Of a stretch of 64,000 bases of DNA, positions 39,079-50,122 are shown piece by piece (position 1 is the stretch's first letter; each line of letters starts with the position of its first letter). The position numbers and the translations under genes were made by a program. Under the pieces are notes generated by a model. The model was not told the origin of the DNA, ran no database searches, and saw only the letters and a program-made list of their open reading frames with translations. Origin of the DNA: an uncultured Lachnospiraceae bacterium (GTDB taxonomy: Bacteria; Bacillota; Clostridia; Lachnospirales; Lachnospiraceae); NCBI GenBank assembly GCA_947626365.1, contig CANQRW010000007.1, positions 1-64,000 of the forward strand, written 5' to 3'.

Positions 39079-39852
39079 CTACGGCATCGGCGTCATCAGG
39101 CGCGCGGACTCCCTGGACAGCGTGTAGGAGCCGTCTTCCTGAAGAATAAGCGTAAGGTCCGCTTTTTTCGTATGTTCCAGACACTCGCGGACATTCGCCA
39201 TATCGCTGAATTCAACAAACCGGGCCGCCGGTTCCGGTTCTGTTCCGCTTTGGATTTTTCTTCTGACCAAACGTTTTTGCAGCATGGCTTCATCGGCAGT
39301 GATTCGGATGGTGTAGTCTGCGAATCCGGCCAGTTCGCGCCAGCCGTCTCTGTCCAGCAGAAGATAATTTCCTTCCAGAAGAACGATATCTCCGGTCACT
39401 TTAATGGCATCCTCGGTGGGATTGTGAAGCATACGGTTATATTCCGGCCAGCCGCATTGTAAGCCGGCCGCGACCTTTCGGATGTATTCGGTGAGGCGGG
39501 GCAGGTCAAACGTAACCGGGGCGCCTTTAATCTGAACCAAGGAAACCTCCCTGCCGTCCCGGATCACGGTATGGGCCGCCAAATCGTCCTGATACCGATG
39601 GAATCCGTCCATGCCGATTACGGTAACGGGCATAACGTCCGGTTCATGCAGGGAAAGCGTTCGCAGAAAGTCTGCCAGGGTGCTTTTGCCGGCTCCCGGA
39701 GGCGCCGCCAGCATAACGAGGATGCGGCGGTTTTTCGCCTCGCGCAAAGCGGAAAAGCGGCAAAGAAGCGGCAGAAAAATATTCCGCACACTCTCTTCCG
39801 TATACTGCGCGCAGACGTCGATTCCGTTAATTACTGTATGATAGCTGATCAT
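39079..39852 (-). CDS. Nucleoside/sugar kinase family P-loop protein (uridine kinase/FrcK-like)
   Basis: VMLAAPPGAGKSTLADFLR, VIGMDGFHRYQDDL, IVLLEGNYLLLDRDGW, RLVRRKIQSG. Confidence 0.85.
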   Translation of the reverse strand: MISYHTVINGIDVCAQYTEESVRNIFLPLLCRFSALREAKNRRILVMLAAPPGAGKSTLADFLRTLSLHEPDVMPVTVIGMDGFHRYQDDLAAHTVIRDGREVSLVQIKGAPVTFDLPRLTEYIRKVAAGLQCGWPEYNRMLHNPTEDAIKVTGDIVLLEGNYLLLDRDGWRELAGFADYTIRITADEAMLQKRLVRRKIQSGTEPEPAARFVEFSDMANVRECLEHTKKADLTLILQEDGSYTLSRESARLMTPMP

Positions 39853-39924
39853 TTGTATTACCCACCTTTCTGCGAAAGACAATGGCCTGTTTCTATTTGC
39901 CATTGTATCATCATTCCGACAAAA

Positions 39925-39966
39925 ATGCAAAAAACGCGTCACTGGCGCTCTTTTTGCATACTGACG
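39925..39966. repeat. Dispersed hairpin repeat, copy A
   Basis: ATGCAAAAAACGCG-TCACTGG-CGCTCTTTTTGCAT-ACTGACG. Confidence 0.8.
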
Positions 39967-40030
39967 CAAAAAGAGGGCGCTTCTCAGGTTCCGTGACCGT
40001 CGAATCGCCCTCAAAATTCATTTCTCGTAT

Positions 40031-40097
40031 GGTTTCTTTATTGGTTCCTTTTTGCTCCCTTTTTGCCTCCCTGTCGCTCCCTTGTCAGTTCCTTTAT
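40031..40097. repeat. 11-bp tandem repeat, 5-6 units, spanning a stop codon
   Basis: GGTTTCTTTATT GGTTCCTTTTT GCTCCCTTTTT GCCTCCCTGTC GCTCCCTTGTC AGTTCCTTTAT. Confidence 0.75.
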
Positions 40098-40897
40098 CCT
40101 TCCAGCCCAATCAGTTCCTTCGCCATCCCGGTCAACTCCTCTGCACCCGGAGCATCCTCATCATAGCTCATAAAAGTATACAGGATATCTCCCTGCGTCC
40201 AGGTGAGGAAATGGTATGTCGTCTCTTCCACTTTGTCGGTTCCGTAAGAGATATACAACTCCTTGGCCTCCATAGCCGCTTTCTCCTCGTCGGTAGGCTC
40301 ATAATCCGGCGGCACGAACTTGTACGGATCCTCGCGGTAAGTCAGAGTGATATCTCCGCATTCAATCTGCGTCTGGTTAGGATGATCCGAATCTCCTTTC
40401 TTGTAATCCGCCATGGGCTGCTCCACCAATATCACCTGGATTCCGTCCTTCTCGTAGTCGAACATGACTTCCTTATAGGCGTCTACCACATTGTTTTCTG
40501 AATCCACTGCCTCCGTGTCCGTAATATGGCCTCCCTTCAGGGTATATCCGCTGGCAAAGGTCTCCACCGCCTTCAGCGGATATCCCACGGTTTTCGATAC
40601 TGTTTCCACATCGGCAAGGGACTTGATTTCCCGCGCGTCACTCCAGGAATGGCTGTGGTATCCGGCCACTGTTCCCGCCGCTACCGCCGTGATGCTTCCC
40701 AAGAGGCACACAGCCGCCAGAGCCACCGCAAACTTTCTCTTTCTTCCATTTTTCATCTTCGTTTTCTCCTTTCCGCTCTCATACACCGTCTGTCTGATTC
40801 GATATTCAAGTCCGGGGGACATGCAGACATGATCTGCCTGACTGTCCAGCACACTTTTCAGCATCCGGTCAAATCGATCTTCCTTCTGGTTTCTCAT
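40094..40897 (-). CDS. Membrane-anchored anti-sigma/DUF4367-like protein
   Basis: Cytoplasmic N-terminus, single TM (FAVALAAVCLLGSITAVAAGTVAG), extracytoplasmic domain; ATGA overlap with the sigma gene. Confidence 0.7.
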   Translation of the reverse strand: MRNQKEDRFDRMLKSVLDSQADHVCMSPGLEYRIRQTVYESGKEKTKMKNGRKRKFAVALAAVCLLGSITAVAAGTVAGYHSHSWSDAREIKSLADVETVSKTVGYPLKAVETFASGYTLKGGHITDTEAVDSENNVVDAYKEVMFDYEKDGIQVILVEQPMADYKKGDSDHPNQTQIECGDITLTYREDPYKFVPPDYEPTDEEKAAMEAKELYISYGTDKVEETTYHFLTWTQGDILYTFMSYDEDAPGAEELTGMAKELIGLEG

Positions 40898-41451
40898 ACC
40901 GCTGTTCCTCCTTCTCTCAGTTCCCGCTCCAGAATCTTCCGGGCCGTATAGAGCCGTGATTTTACAGTGCCTTCCAGACAATGGGTAATCCGGGCAATCT
41001 CCTTCGTGGAAAGGCCATTATAATAGTAGAGAACCACCACGGTCCGCATCTTCAGGCTCAGCTGCTGCACGGCCTTCCAAAGCTCCGCGCGGCTTTCGTC
41101 TTCCACAATGATCTCCAGCGGCTGGCGTTCCGCTTCCAGCCCCGTCTGTCCGCGGGACTTAGGAAGTTCCTCCACCGGTTCCTCCCTGCGGCTCCGTCTG
41201 CCGATCCTCCAGGCGTTCCTGGTGAGGATCTGATACAGCCACGGCGTAAATCTGGAACAGTCCTTTAAGTCCCCGCACTTGAAAAAGCAGGTCTCAAAGG
41301 TTTCCTGAACAATATCTTCGCTGTCAGCATAATTTCCGGTGAGCAGGTAGGCCATACGCAGCAGTCTCGTTCCGTAATAGTCAAAGATCCGGCCAAAGGC
41401 TTCCGTGTCCCCGGCCTGCATCCGCCGGACCAGCTCTTCCTGACCGTCCAT
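40894..41451 (-). CDS. ECF-type RNA polymerase sigma factor
   Basis: FGRIFDYYGTRLLRMAYLLTGNYADSEDIVQETF...STKEIARITHCLEGTVKSRLYTARKIL. Confidence 0.95.
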   Translation of the reverse strand: MDGQEELVRRMQAGDTEAFGRIFDYYGTRLLRMAYLLTGNYADSEDIVQETFETCFFKCGDLKDCSRFTPWLYQILTRNAWRIGRRSRREEPVEELPKSRGQTGLEAERQPLEIIVEDESRAELWKAVQQLSLKMRTVVVLYYYNGLSTKEIARITHCLEGTVKSRLYTARKILERELREGGTAV

Positions 41452-41528
41452 ACGGCATCCTCCTCTCCCGTTTTTTGGCGCGCCTGTATATAAGAGCAGG
41501 AAAATGGGAAAACGGTTCATTTTATTTT

Positions 41529-41583
41529 AAAAAAGGCGCCTGTCCGCCGGACACTTACCCGTCCGCGAAAACAAGCGCCTTTC
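41529..41583 (-). terminator. Terminator downstream of GH51 gene
   Basis: aaaggcgc...gcgccttt stem with A/T tracts. Confidence 0.5.
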
Positions 41584-41615
41584 TTACGGCTCAGTCTTCT
41601 TATGACTTAGCCTTC

Positions 41616-43148
<1,533 letters not shown>

Positions 43149-43164
43149 TTATACTCTCAAAGTT

Positions 43165-43290
43165 TTCCTGCCGGCTGGCCAGCCGGCCCGGTGCTTCCCG
43201 CCATCCGCATGGCCGTTTCCGCACTTCTCACTGGCTGGTCCTCTGTCCCGCCTCTTCCTGCCGGCTGGCCTTCTGTCTCAGTCTTCCCGC
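43165..43290. repeat. Degenerate ~30-bp tandem repeats between GH28 and GH51 genes
   Basis: TTCCTGCCGGCTGGCC at 43165 and 43255; CTGGCTGGTCCTCTGTCCCGCCTCTTCCTGC / CGGCTGGCCTTCTGTCTCAGTCTTCCCGC. Confidence 0.7.
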
Positions 43291-44606
43291 AGATTGCTCA
43301 CCTGCTCATAATGGGTCTCTCCGCCATAGAAAGGCTCCATAGAACCGTCACAGCTGACGCGGACGCCGTCCAGCCTCAGGCCATCTGCCTTTTCCGCGTA
43401 CAGTCCGTAAATCGGGGAGCGCAGGATACCGTCCCCCTCAAAAGGACGCAGATCATAGCTGTCCGCCGGCCATTTGGAGGTCTTCTTCAGGTTCACGGAA
43501 ATATTCTCCAGAGAAATGTCCTCCAGAATATGACCCTCGCTGCCCCGGATGAAAATGCCGTTTTCGCCGGTGCAGACGATATCGCGAAACTGAATGTCGC
43601 GGATCTGCCCGGACACCACGCCCTCCTTCCGGTTATGGGAGGTGATATAAATGGGTTCGCCCCGCCCCCACCATTCCTCGGAAAAGCGCCGTGTCTCAAT
43701 GATCAGATTGGACACCAGCACATGCTCGATATTGCCCTTGTCCCGCAGCTGAATGGCAAAGCCCCGGTTGGAGCGGGTAATGATACAGTTGTCCACCACC
43801 ACATTGCGGAAATCGCTTTCACTCTCGGAACCGAACTTGATGGCAGCGCTGGTAGTGATCAGCGTGCAGCCGGAGATCACGATATTCTCACAGCTTCCGT
43901 ATTTCTCATAGCTCTTCGTATTTTTCAGGCAGATACAGTCGTCGGCGCACTCGATATGGCAATTGACGATCCGCACATTTTTACAGTGGTCCGGGTCAAT
44001 ACCGTCGGAGTTGGCCATGACCAGGCTGTTAAGGATCCGGATCCCGTCCACCAGCACATCCTCGCAGCCGATCATGTGCAGGGTCCAGAAAGCGCTTTTC
44101 GCCAGAGTCACCTCTTTCACCGTCAGATGACGCACATGCTCGATAAGAACCACCGGAATGCGGGGATAAAACTTTCCCTCAATGTGGTATCTGCCCTCCC
44201 GGGCGTGGTACATCTCCTCGTTGCCGTCAATGGTTCCGTGTCCCGTGATCTGGATGTCTTCCCCGTCTCTGGCAAAGACAAAGTACTGGAAAGGCGCTCC
44301 GTGATATTCGCTGTTAATGTAGGAGGGCACGCCGGCAGGCCGCTGGGCCATCTGATTCTCGCCGCCGGTATCCAGGACATGGTAATCCTCCAGCCTTTCG
44401 CTTCCGCGGATTACCGCCCCGGTCTCCAGGTGGAACTCCACATGGGATTTCAGCACGATGGAGCCGGATTTGTAGATCCCGGCAGGCACCAGGACCCGGC
44501 CGCCTCCTGCTTCATGGCAGGCGTCGATGGCCCTCTGTATGGCCGGTCCGTCGTTGGTTCTTCCGTCTCCTGCTGCTCCATAATCCCGGACATTATAAAC
44601 GCTCAT
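43278..44606 (-). CDS. Glycoside hydrolase family 28 (polygalacturonase-like)
   Basis: VRDYGAAGDGRTNDGPAIQRAIDAC, NSDGIDPDHCKNVRIVNCHIECADDCICLKN, GSESESDFRNVVVDNC. Confidence 0.93.
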   Translation of the reverse strand: MSVYNVRDYGAAGDGRTNDGPAIQRAIDACHEAGGGRVLVPAGIYKSGSIVLKSHVEFHLETGAVIRGSERLEDYHVLDTGGENQMAQRPAGVPSYINSEYHGAPFQYFVFARDGEDIQITGHGTIDGNEEMYHAREGRYHIEGKFYPRIPVVLIEHVRHLTVKEVTLAKSAFWTLHMIGCEDVLVDGIRILNSLVMANSDGIDPDHCKNVRIVNCHIECADDCICLKNTKSYEKYGSCENIVISGCTLITTSAAIKFGSESESDFRNVVVDNCIITRSNRGFAIQLRDKGNIEHVLVSNLIIETRRFSEEWWGRGEPIYITSHNRKEGVVSGQIRDIQFRDIVCTGENGIFIRGSEGHILEDISLENISVNLKKTSKWPADSYDLRPFEGDGILRSPIYGLYAEKADGLRLDGVRVSCDGSMEPFYGGETHYEQVSNLRED

Positions 44607-46924
44607 TGTGAATCTCCTTTCTCAGCGCGGCCGGCAGCAGCCGTCGTTCTGCTTCTTCCTGCCGGGGCCTTCCCGCCTCTTCTGGCGCCCTGGCCGCTCT
44701 TCGTTTCCGCATCCCCGGCGCCCTGGCCGCCGCTTCTTTCTCCTCTGCTTCTGGCGCTCTGGCCGCCGCTTCTGTAATTTGCCGCGGCCGCGTCAAAGCT
44801 TGCGCGCAGCTGATACTGATTATTCAGCCGGATCACATTGTTGGTCCGTCCGGCCACGAAATTCTCCAGTTTCGTCATATATTCTTCCGGAGTGATGGTT
44901 CCCTCCGCCACGTAGGTCAGGCCCTTCTCCCAGCTGGCTGTCAGCTCCGGGTTCAAAAGCTGCTTCATGGAGGCCAGCACCACTTCAAAGACCATCTCTC
45001 CCAGAAGCGTCGGAGTAATTACCTGGGTTTTGGCGTTCAGAGCCAGGTATTTAATATTCACCAGCTTCTTCAGAATCTCCGCCCTGGTAGCGCTTGTCCC
45101 GATGCCGCTTCCTTTGATCTGGGCCCGCAGTTCCTCATCCTCGATAAGCTGTCCCGCGTTTTCCATGGCAAGAATCATGGAGCCGGAGGTGTACCGCTTC
45201 GGCGGCGAGGTCTCTCCCTCTTTGATTTCGAAGCCTTCCAGCCCCAGCCTGCTGCCTTTTCGGAGACCGGCCAGCATCTTCAAAAACTCCGGGTTCTCCA
45301 GATCCTTCCGGTTCTTTTCCGAATCGCCGTCACTCTCCGGATTTCCTGTCTCCGTTTCCTTCTTCCTTCCGGCCGTCACATCCGCCACCTTAAGATATCC
45401 CTGCTCCGTCAGGACGCGGAAGCTGGCGAAGAAATGCTCTTCCTTCCGGACCAGCTCCAGCGCCGTCTTCTGATACACGGCCGGCGGGTAGAAAATACTC
45501 AAAAACCTTCTGGCAATCAGCTGATAGATCTTTGCCGAAAGAGGCTTCAGGCCCGTCAATGCCCCAAAGCCCTGGCCTGTGGGAATAATGGCGTAATGAT
45601 CTGTAATCTGTTTGTCGTTGACATATCTGGATTTTGCAATCTTCTTATAGCTGCCGGATTCCAGTACCTCCTGAGCGAACTCCTGCAGCGGCCCGAACTG
45701 TCTGAGCCCTCCGATATTCCTGTGGATCTCTTTGGCGACCGCCGTGGAAAGCACTCTGGCGTCGGTTCTGGGATAGGTAACCAGCTTCTTCTCATAAAGC
45801 TCCTGCACCACCTGCAGCGTTGCGTCCGGACTGATCTTAAACAGCCGGGAGCAGTCGTTCTGCAGTTCCGCCAGATTGTAGAGCAGCGGCGGATTCTTGG
45901 TCTCCTTCTTCCGCTCCACGGAAGCGATCACAGCGGTCAGGTTTCCTGCCGCGGCCTGTCCTTTCCCCGCGGTTTCACCGCCGGCTTCCGCACTATTGTC
46001 AGCCGCAGCTGAATTTTTCCCTGCAGTGTCACTGCCGGTTCCCGCTGCGGCGCCGGATTTCATCACAGCGCCGTCCCCATCAATCTCCGTCAGATACGCG
46101 ATCAGTTCCTCCGCCGTCTTCCTCTCTTTAAATCCATTTTCCTTATAGAGGGCAGGCGTCCCAAAGTACCTGGAACCTTCTGTGCATTTCCACTCTCCGT
46201 CAAAGGCAAATCCGCCGCTTTGGAAGGTTCCGATCACCCGGTAAAAAGGCGTCTTCACGAACTCCCGAATCTCCCGCTCCCGGCGCACCGCCATGCCCAG
46301 CACGCAGGTCATGACACGGCCCACGCTCAGCACCGTCCGGTCCCGCTTCAGATAAGAAGAAATGGCGCTGCCGTATTTCAGGGTCAGCACCCGGGAAAAA
46401 TTGATTCCCATCAGATAATCTTCCTTGGCCCGCAGGTAGGCGGAAGCCGACAGATTATCGTACTCCTTCCAGTCTTTCGCCTCCCGGATCCCCCGAAGGA
46501 TCTCCTCCTCCGTCTGGGAATCGATCCAGACACGTTTCCTGATCTTGTCCTTCACGCCGGCCATCTGGTCCACCAGCCGGTAGATATATTCGCCCTCCCG
46601 CCCGGAGTCGGTGCAGATATAGATCACATCCACATCCGGCCGGTTCAGCAGGCGGCTGACGACGGCAAACTGCTTGGATACGCTGTCAATGACCTGATAC
46701 TTAAATTCCCTGGGAAGAAAGGGCAGCGTCTGCAGGCTCCAACGCTTATATTTGGGATCGTAGGCTTCCGGATAGCTGAGTGCCACCAGGTGGCCCACGC
46801 ACCAGGTTACGATGGCGTCGTCCGCCTCCTGATAGCCGTCGCTCCGTTTCCAGTTCTTTTTTAGCGCGGCCGCAAACTGCTGGGCCACGCTGGGTTTTTC
46901 CGCGATAAATAAGGATTTTGCCAT
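44603..46924 (-). CDS. topB: DNA topoisomerase III
   Basis: SLFIAEKPSVAQQFAAAL, CTDSGREGEYIYRLV, VTYPRTDARVLS, GIGTSATRAEIL; ATGA overlap with GH28. Confidence 0.95.
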   Translation of the reverse strand: MAKSLFIAEKPSVAQQFAAALKKNWKRSDGYQEADDAIVTWCVGHLVALSYPEAYDPKYKRWSLQTLPFLPREFKYQVIDSVSKQFAVVSRLLNRPDVDVIYICTDSGREGEYIYRLVDQMAGVKDKIRKRVWIDSQTEEEILRGIREAKDWKEYDNLSASAYLRAKEDYLMGINFSRVLTLKYGSAISSYLKRDRTVLSVGRVMTCVLGMAVRREREIREFVKTPFYRVIGTFQSGGFAFDGEWKCTEGSRYFGTPALYKENGFKERKTAEELIAYLTEIDGDGAVMKSGAAAGTGSDTAGKNSAAADNSAEAGGETAGKGQAAAGNLTAVIASVERKKETKNPPLLYNLAELQNDCSRLFKISPDATLQVVQELYEKKLVTYPRTDARVLSTAVAKEIHRNIGGLRQFGPLQEFAQEVLESGSYKKIAKSRYVNDKQITDHYAIIPTGQGFGALTGLKPLSAKIYQLIARRFLSIFYPPAVYQKTALELVRKEEHFFASFRVLTEQGYLKVADVTAGRKKETETGNPESDGDSEKNRKDLENPEFLKMLAGLRKGSRLGLEGFEIKEGETSPPKRYTSGSMILAMENAGQLIEDEELRAQIKGSGIGTSATRAEILKKLVNIKYLALNAKTQVITPTLLGEMVFEVVLASMKQLLNPELTASWEKGLTYVAEGTITPEEYMTKLENFVAGRTNNVIRLNNQYQLRASFDAAAANYRSGGQSARSRGERSGGQGAGDAETKSGQGARRGGKAPAGRSRTTAAAGRAEKGDSQ
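44682..44790. repeat. ~33-36-bp degenerate tandem repeat inside the topB C-terminal tail
   Basis: CTGGCGCCCTGGCCGCTCTTCG... / CCGGCGCCCTGGCCGCCGCTTCT... / CTGGCGCTCTGGCCGCCGCTTCT...; encodes RSGGQ(S/G)A repeats. Confidence 0.7.
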
Positions 46925-46927
46925 GTA

Positions 46928-47983
46928 TTACTCGACTCCGAATTTGTAAATGGTTGTAGTGGCGTAGGTATCTCCTGCCTTCAGCACCGGAGAATCGAAC
47001 TTCGGCTGATTGATGGCATCAGGCACATATTGGGTCTCCAGACAGAAACCTGCGTAATGGCCGTAGCGGGCTCCACACTTGCCCTGGCCAGTCTCCAGGG
47101 AATTGGCCGTATAGAACTGTACGGCAGGCAGGTCCGTATAGACCTCCATGGTGCGGCCGCTCTTCTCATCCCAGGCTTTGGCGATCAGGGACAGCCTGCC
47201 CTTCTCATGGTTTAAACACAGGTTATGGTCGTAGCCGCCGGTCATCTTCGTCTGTTCATAATCCGCGTGAATATCCTGCCCGATGGCCTTCATCACCGTA
47301 AAATCAAAGGGCGTTCCCTTCACCGGCCGAATCTCTCCCGTAGGAATGGATGTCTCATCCGCGGGAGTAAAGTTGTCCGCATCCAGCCACAGCTTCTGTT
47401 CCAGGACATCGCCGCTGTCATGGCCCGCCAGATTAAAATAGGCGTGGTTGGTGAAATTAGCGATGGTATCCGCATCCGCCGTCATGCGGTAATCGATCCT
47501 TACGCCGCAGTCCTCCGTCAGCGTGTAGGAAACCGCCACATTGGCGTTGCCGGGATAGCCCTGGTCCCCGTCGGGGCTGAACAGGGAAAATGTGACCTTT
47601 GTCCCTTCCTCCGTCTCCTCCACGGCCGCGTCGTAAATCCGTTTCCGGTAATAATCCAGCCCGCTGTGGAGATTGTTTGGCCCATTGTTGCGGTCCAGCA
47701 GATAGGTAACTCCGTTCAGCGTAAAAGCGCCGCCCGCGATCCGGTTGGCGTTGCGGCCTACGGGCTCTCCCATGTGCCCCGGATTATTCAGAAGCACCGG
47801 CACATTATCCGCACCCAGCAGCACATCAGCCGTTTTCCCTTCCCGGTCCGGCACTATCATGGTCAGCCAGATGCCGCCCAGATCCGTAAAGGAAGCGGAC
47901 ACGCCTTTTTTGTTGGTCAAAGTATAGCGGTACACTGCCGCTCCCGTATCCAGCGTTCCAAGCTCTGTTTTTGTGTATCCCAT
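46928..47983 (-). CDS. galM: Aldose 1-epimerase
   Basis: LGGIWLTMIVPDREGKTADVLLG, GRNANRIAGGAF, NFTNHAYFNLAGH, GYDHNLCL, YTANSLETGQGK, FCLETQYVPDAINQP. Confidence 0.95.
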   Translation of the reverse strand: MGYTKTELGTLDTGAAVYRYTLTNKKGVSASFTDLGGIWLTMIVPDREGKTADVLLGADNVPVLLNNPGHMGEPVGRNANRIAGGAFTLNGVTYLLDRNNGPNNLHSGLDYYRKRIYDAAVEETEEGTKVTFSLFSPDGDQGYPGNANVAVSYTLTEDCGVRIDYRMTADADTIANFTNHAYFNLAGHDSGDVLEQKLWLDADNFTPADETSIPTGEIRPVKGTPFDFTVMKAIGQDIHADYEQTKMTGGYDHNLCLNHEKGRLSLIAKAWDEKSGRTMEVYTDLPAVQFYTANSLETGQGKCGARYGHYAGFCLETQYVPDAINQPKFDSPVLKAGDTYATTTIYKFGVE

Positions 47984-47992
47984 ATTCCATAC

Positions 47993-48059
47993 CTCCTGTA
48001 AGATATTGTCCCCTCTGTAAGATACTGTTTCTTTTATCCAGGAAATTTTGTCCAGGAAA
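47993..48059. repeat. Tandem duplications upstream of galM (19-bp x2, 14-bp x2)
   Basis: CTGTAAGATA at 47996 and 48015; ttttatccaggaaa/ttttgtccaggaaa at 48032-48059. Confidence 0.75.
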
Positions 48060-48096
48060 GGCGGTCAGACACACGTTTCCGCCGCCTGTCTCACCT

Positions 48097-49512
48097 TCAC
48101 AATCCGAAATATCCCTCAAACAGCCCGCACAGCTTTTCCGCCTGTTCCTTCGTCCACGCCTCGCAGAAGATACGAAGAAGAGGTTCCGTTCCGGAGAAAC
48201 GGACGCTGATCCAGCTGTCGTCCTCAAAATACACCTTGCAGCCGTCCATATAGGACACCTTCGCCGCCTGATAACCATCCAGGGACGGCAGCTCCCTGTC
48301 CACGTAGATCCGTTTCATCAGGCTCTGCTTCTTCTCCTGATTGAACCGGTAAGCCCGCTCCTCCATATGGCGGGCGCCGCATTCCTCATGAATGACCTCC
48401 ATCAGCTCCGACAGCTTCCTGCCGGTCACCGCCAGCATCTCCACCAGAAGGGAAGCGGCATAGACGCCGTCCTTGCCATTGATATGGCCAGCCACCGTAA
48501 GTCCGCCGGAAGACTCGCCGCCCAGAATGGCGCCGGTCTCCGCCATTTTGGCGGAAATGTATTTGAAGCCTACAGGTACCTCATAGCACACCTGGCCGTA
48601 CCTGGCCGCAATGGCATCCAGCCTGTGGGTGGTAGACAGGTTCCGGACCACCGGCCCCTGCCAGTGCTTGTAGTGAATCAGATAATAATACAAAAGCACA
48701 AGAATGTCGTTGGGGTGAAGATATCTTCCCCTGTCGTCAATGACTCCCAGACGGTCCGCATCTCCGTCGGTGGCGATACCCAAGTCGTAGTTTTTATCCA
48801 CCACGAAATTCTGCAGCTGCCCCAGACGGTCCGCCGCAGGCGCCGGCATCTTGCCGCCGAACAGCGTGTCATGCTCCTGGTGAATAATGCTCAGATCGCA
48901 GCGTCCGGACACCAGAATAATGGCCAGAGCCGCCTCGCTGACGCCGTACATGGGATCCAGAACCACCCTCAGATGGGCCTCCTTGATGGCTGCGATATCG
49001 ATCTTGTCCATGATGCTGTCCACATACTCGTTCATGGGGTAGAACTCGTGAACCAGTCCCCGCTTCACCGCTTCCTCATAGTCAATCTTCCGAATCCTGT
49101 CTTTGTCCACCCGGGCAATGTAATTCTCAATGTCCCGGGTCTGGGTCTCGTCGGCGTCCCGGCCCCCTGCCGTAAACACCTTAACTCCGTTGTAGAGCGC
49201 CGGATTGTGGCTGGCCGTCACCATCATGCCGTAAGGATAATCATGCTTCATCACGTAGTACATGATCAGCGGCGTCGGCACGGAACGGTTGACGAAATAG
49301 CAGCTGACGCCTTCCGCCGCCAGCACCTCGCAGCTCCACATAACCGTCTCCTTGGAAAGGAAACGGCGGTCATAGCCGATGACGACTCCCTTTTCCGCCG
49401 CCCCTTCCGCCTTCATCTTGTCCGCCATGGCTTTCGCCAGAATACAGATGTTTTCTTTCGTAAACTCATCACCGATGATCGCTCTCCAGCCGCCGGTTCC
49501 AAACTTTATCAT
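48097..49512 (-). CDS. Phosphoglucomutase/phosphomannomutase family protein
   Basis: FGTGGWRAIIGDEF, MMVTASHNPALYNGVKV, ATDGDADRLGVID, GGESSGGLTV, RFSGTEPLLRIF. Confidence 0.95.
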   Translation of the reverse strand: MIKFGTGGWRAIIGDEFTKENICILAKAMADKMKAEGAAEKGVVIGYDRRFLSKETVMWSCEVLAAEGVSCYFVNRSVPTPLIMYYVMKHDYPYGMMVTASHNPALYNGVKVFTAGGRDADETQTRDIENYIARVDKDRIRKIDYEEAVKRGLVHEFYPMNEYVDSIMDKIDIAAIKEAHLRVVLDPMYGVSEAALAIILVSGRCDLSIIHQEHDTLFGGKMPAPAADRLGQLQNFVVDKNYDLGIATDGDADRLGVIDDRGRYLHPNDILVLLYYYLIHYKHWQGPVVRNLSTTHRLDAIAARYGQVCYEVPVGFKYISAKMAETGAILGGESSGGLTVAGHINGKDGVYAASLLVEMLAVTGRKLSELMEVIHEECGARHMEERAYRFNQEKKQSLMKRIYVDRELPSLDGYQAAKVSYMDGCKVYFEDDSWISVRFSGTEPLLRIFCEAWTKEQAEKLCGLFEGYFGL

Positions 49513-49763
49513 ACGTCCTCCTTATGCCTCCAAATGTAAGCCTGTTTCCAGTTTCGGATTCCCATACTTCAACGGTATAAGTATATCATAACTTATCAGC
49601 GAAAACCAGCGGAATTATAGCACGCGTATACAGTAACTATGAAAGTCTTAGTTTTTGAAGGCCCCGAATTTTGGATATTTTCAAAAACAGTCGCAAATTT
49701 TGGATAACAAGAATCGCAAGTTTTCGATAACACAACTAATGCTGACAATACTGTCTGGTATGT

Positions 49764-49901
49764 GAAAATAAGACCTCCCTGGTTGTATTCGGACGGAACG
49801 AGGACGGCAACGCCTTCTGGGAGAAGATCGGGTTTGAGGAGCGAAAGGCTCTGGTTTACCGGAGTAAGGCCATCCGGGAGATGATCCGGTTTGATACCTA
49901 A
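49764..49901 (+). pseudogene. C-terminal remnant of GNAT acetyltransferase
   Basis: ENKTSLVVFGRNEDGNAFWEKIGFEERKALVYRSKAIREMIRFDT* with an in-frame stop shortly upstream and no N-terminal half. Confidence 0.75.
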
Positions 49902-50075
49902 AGGGACTGCCGTCTCACAGAACTTACGTTTGTGGGCTATGGAGCAGTTTGGCCCGATCACTCCAGGCAGAATGGTGGCTGAGAAGATGAGTAACAGAAC
50001 GATAATAAGGAAAATAGTGAAGAAATAGTGAAATTTTAGTGGATTTTGGTTAAGCAGATTTTGCAGAAAACCACA

Positions 50076-50122
50076 GGGATACCGCAAGGCGGAGGTAAGA
50101 AGCAGCTGGCTTGCGGTATCCC
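50076..50122. other. 13-bp perfect stem-loop
   Basis: gggataccgcaag ... cttgcggtatccc with 21-nt loop, downstream of the enolase-superfamily gene. Confidence 0.75.
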
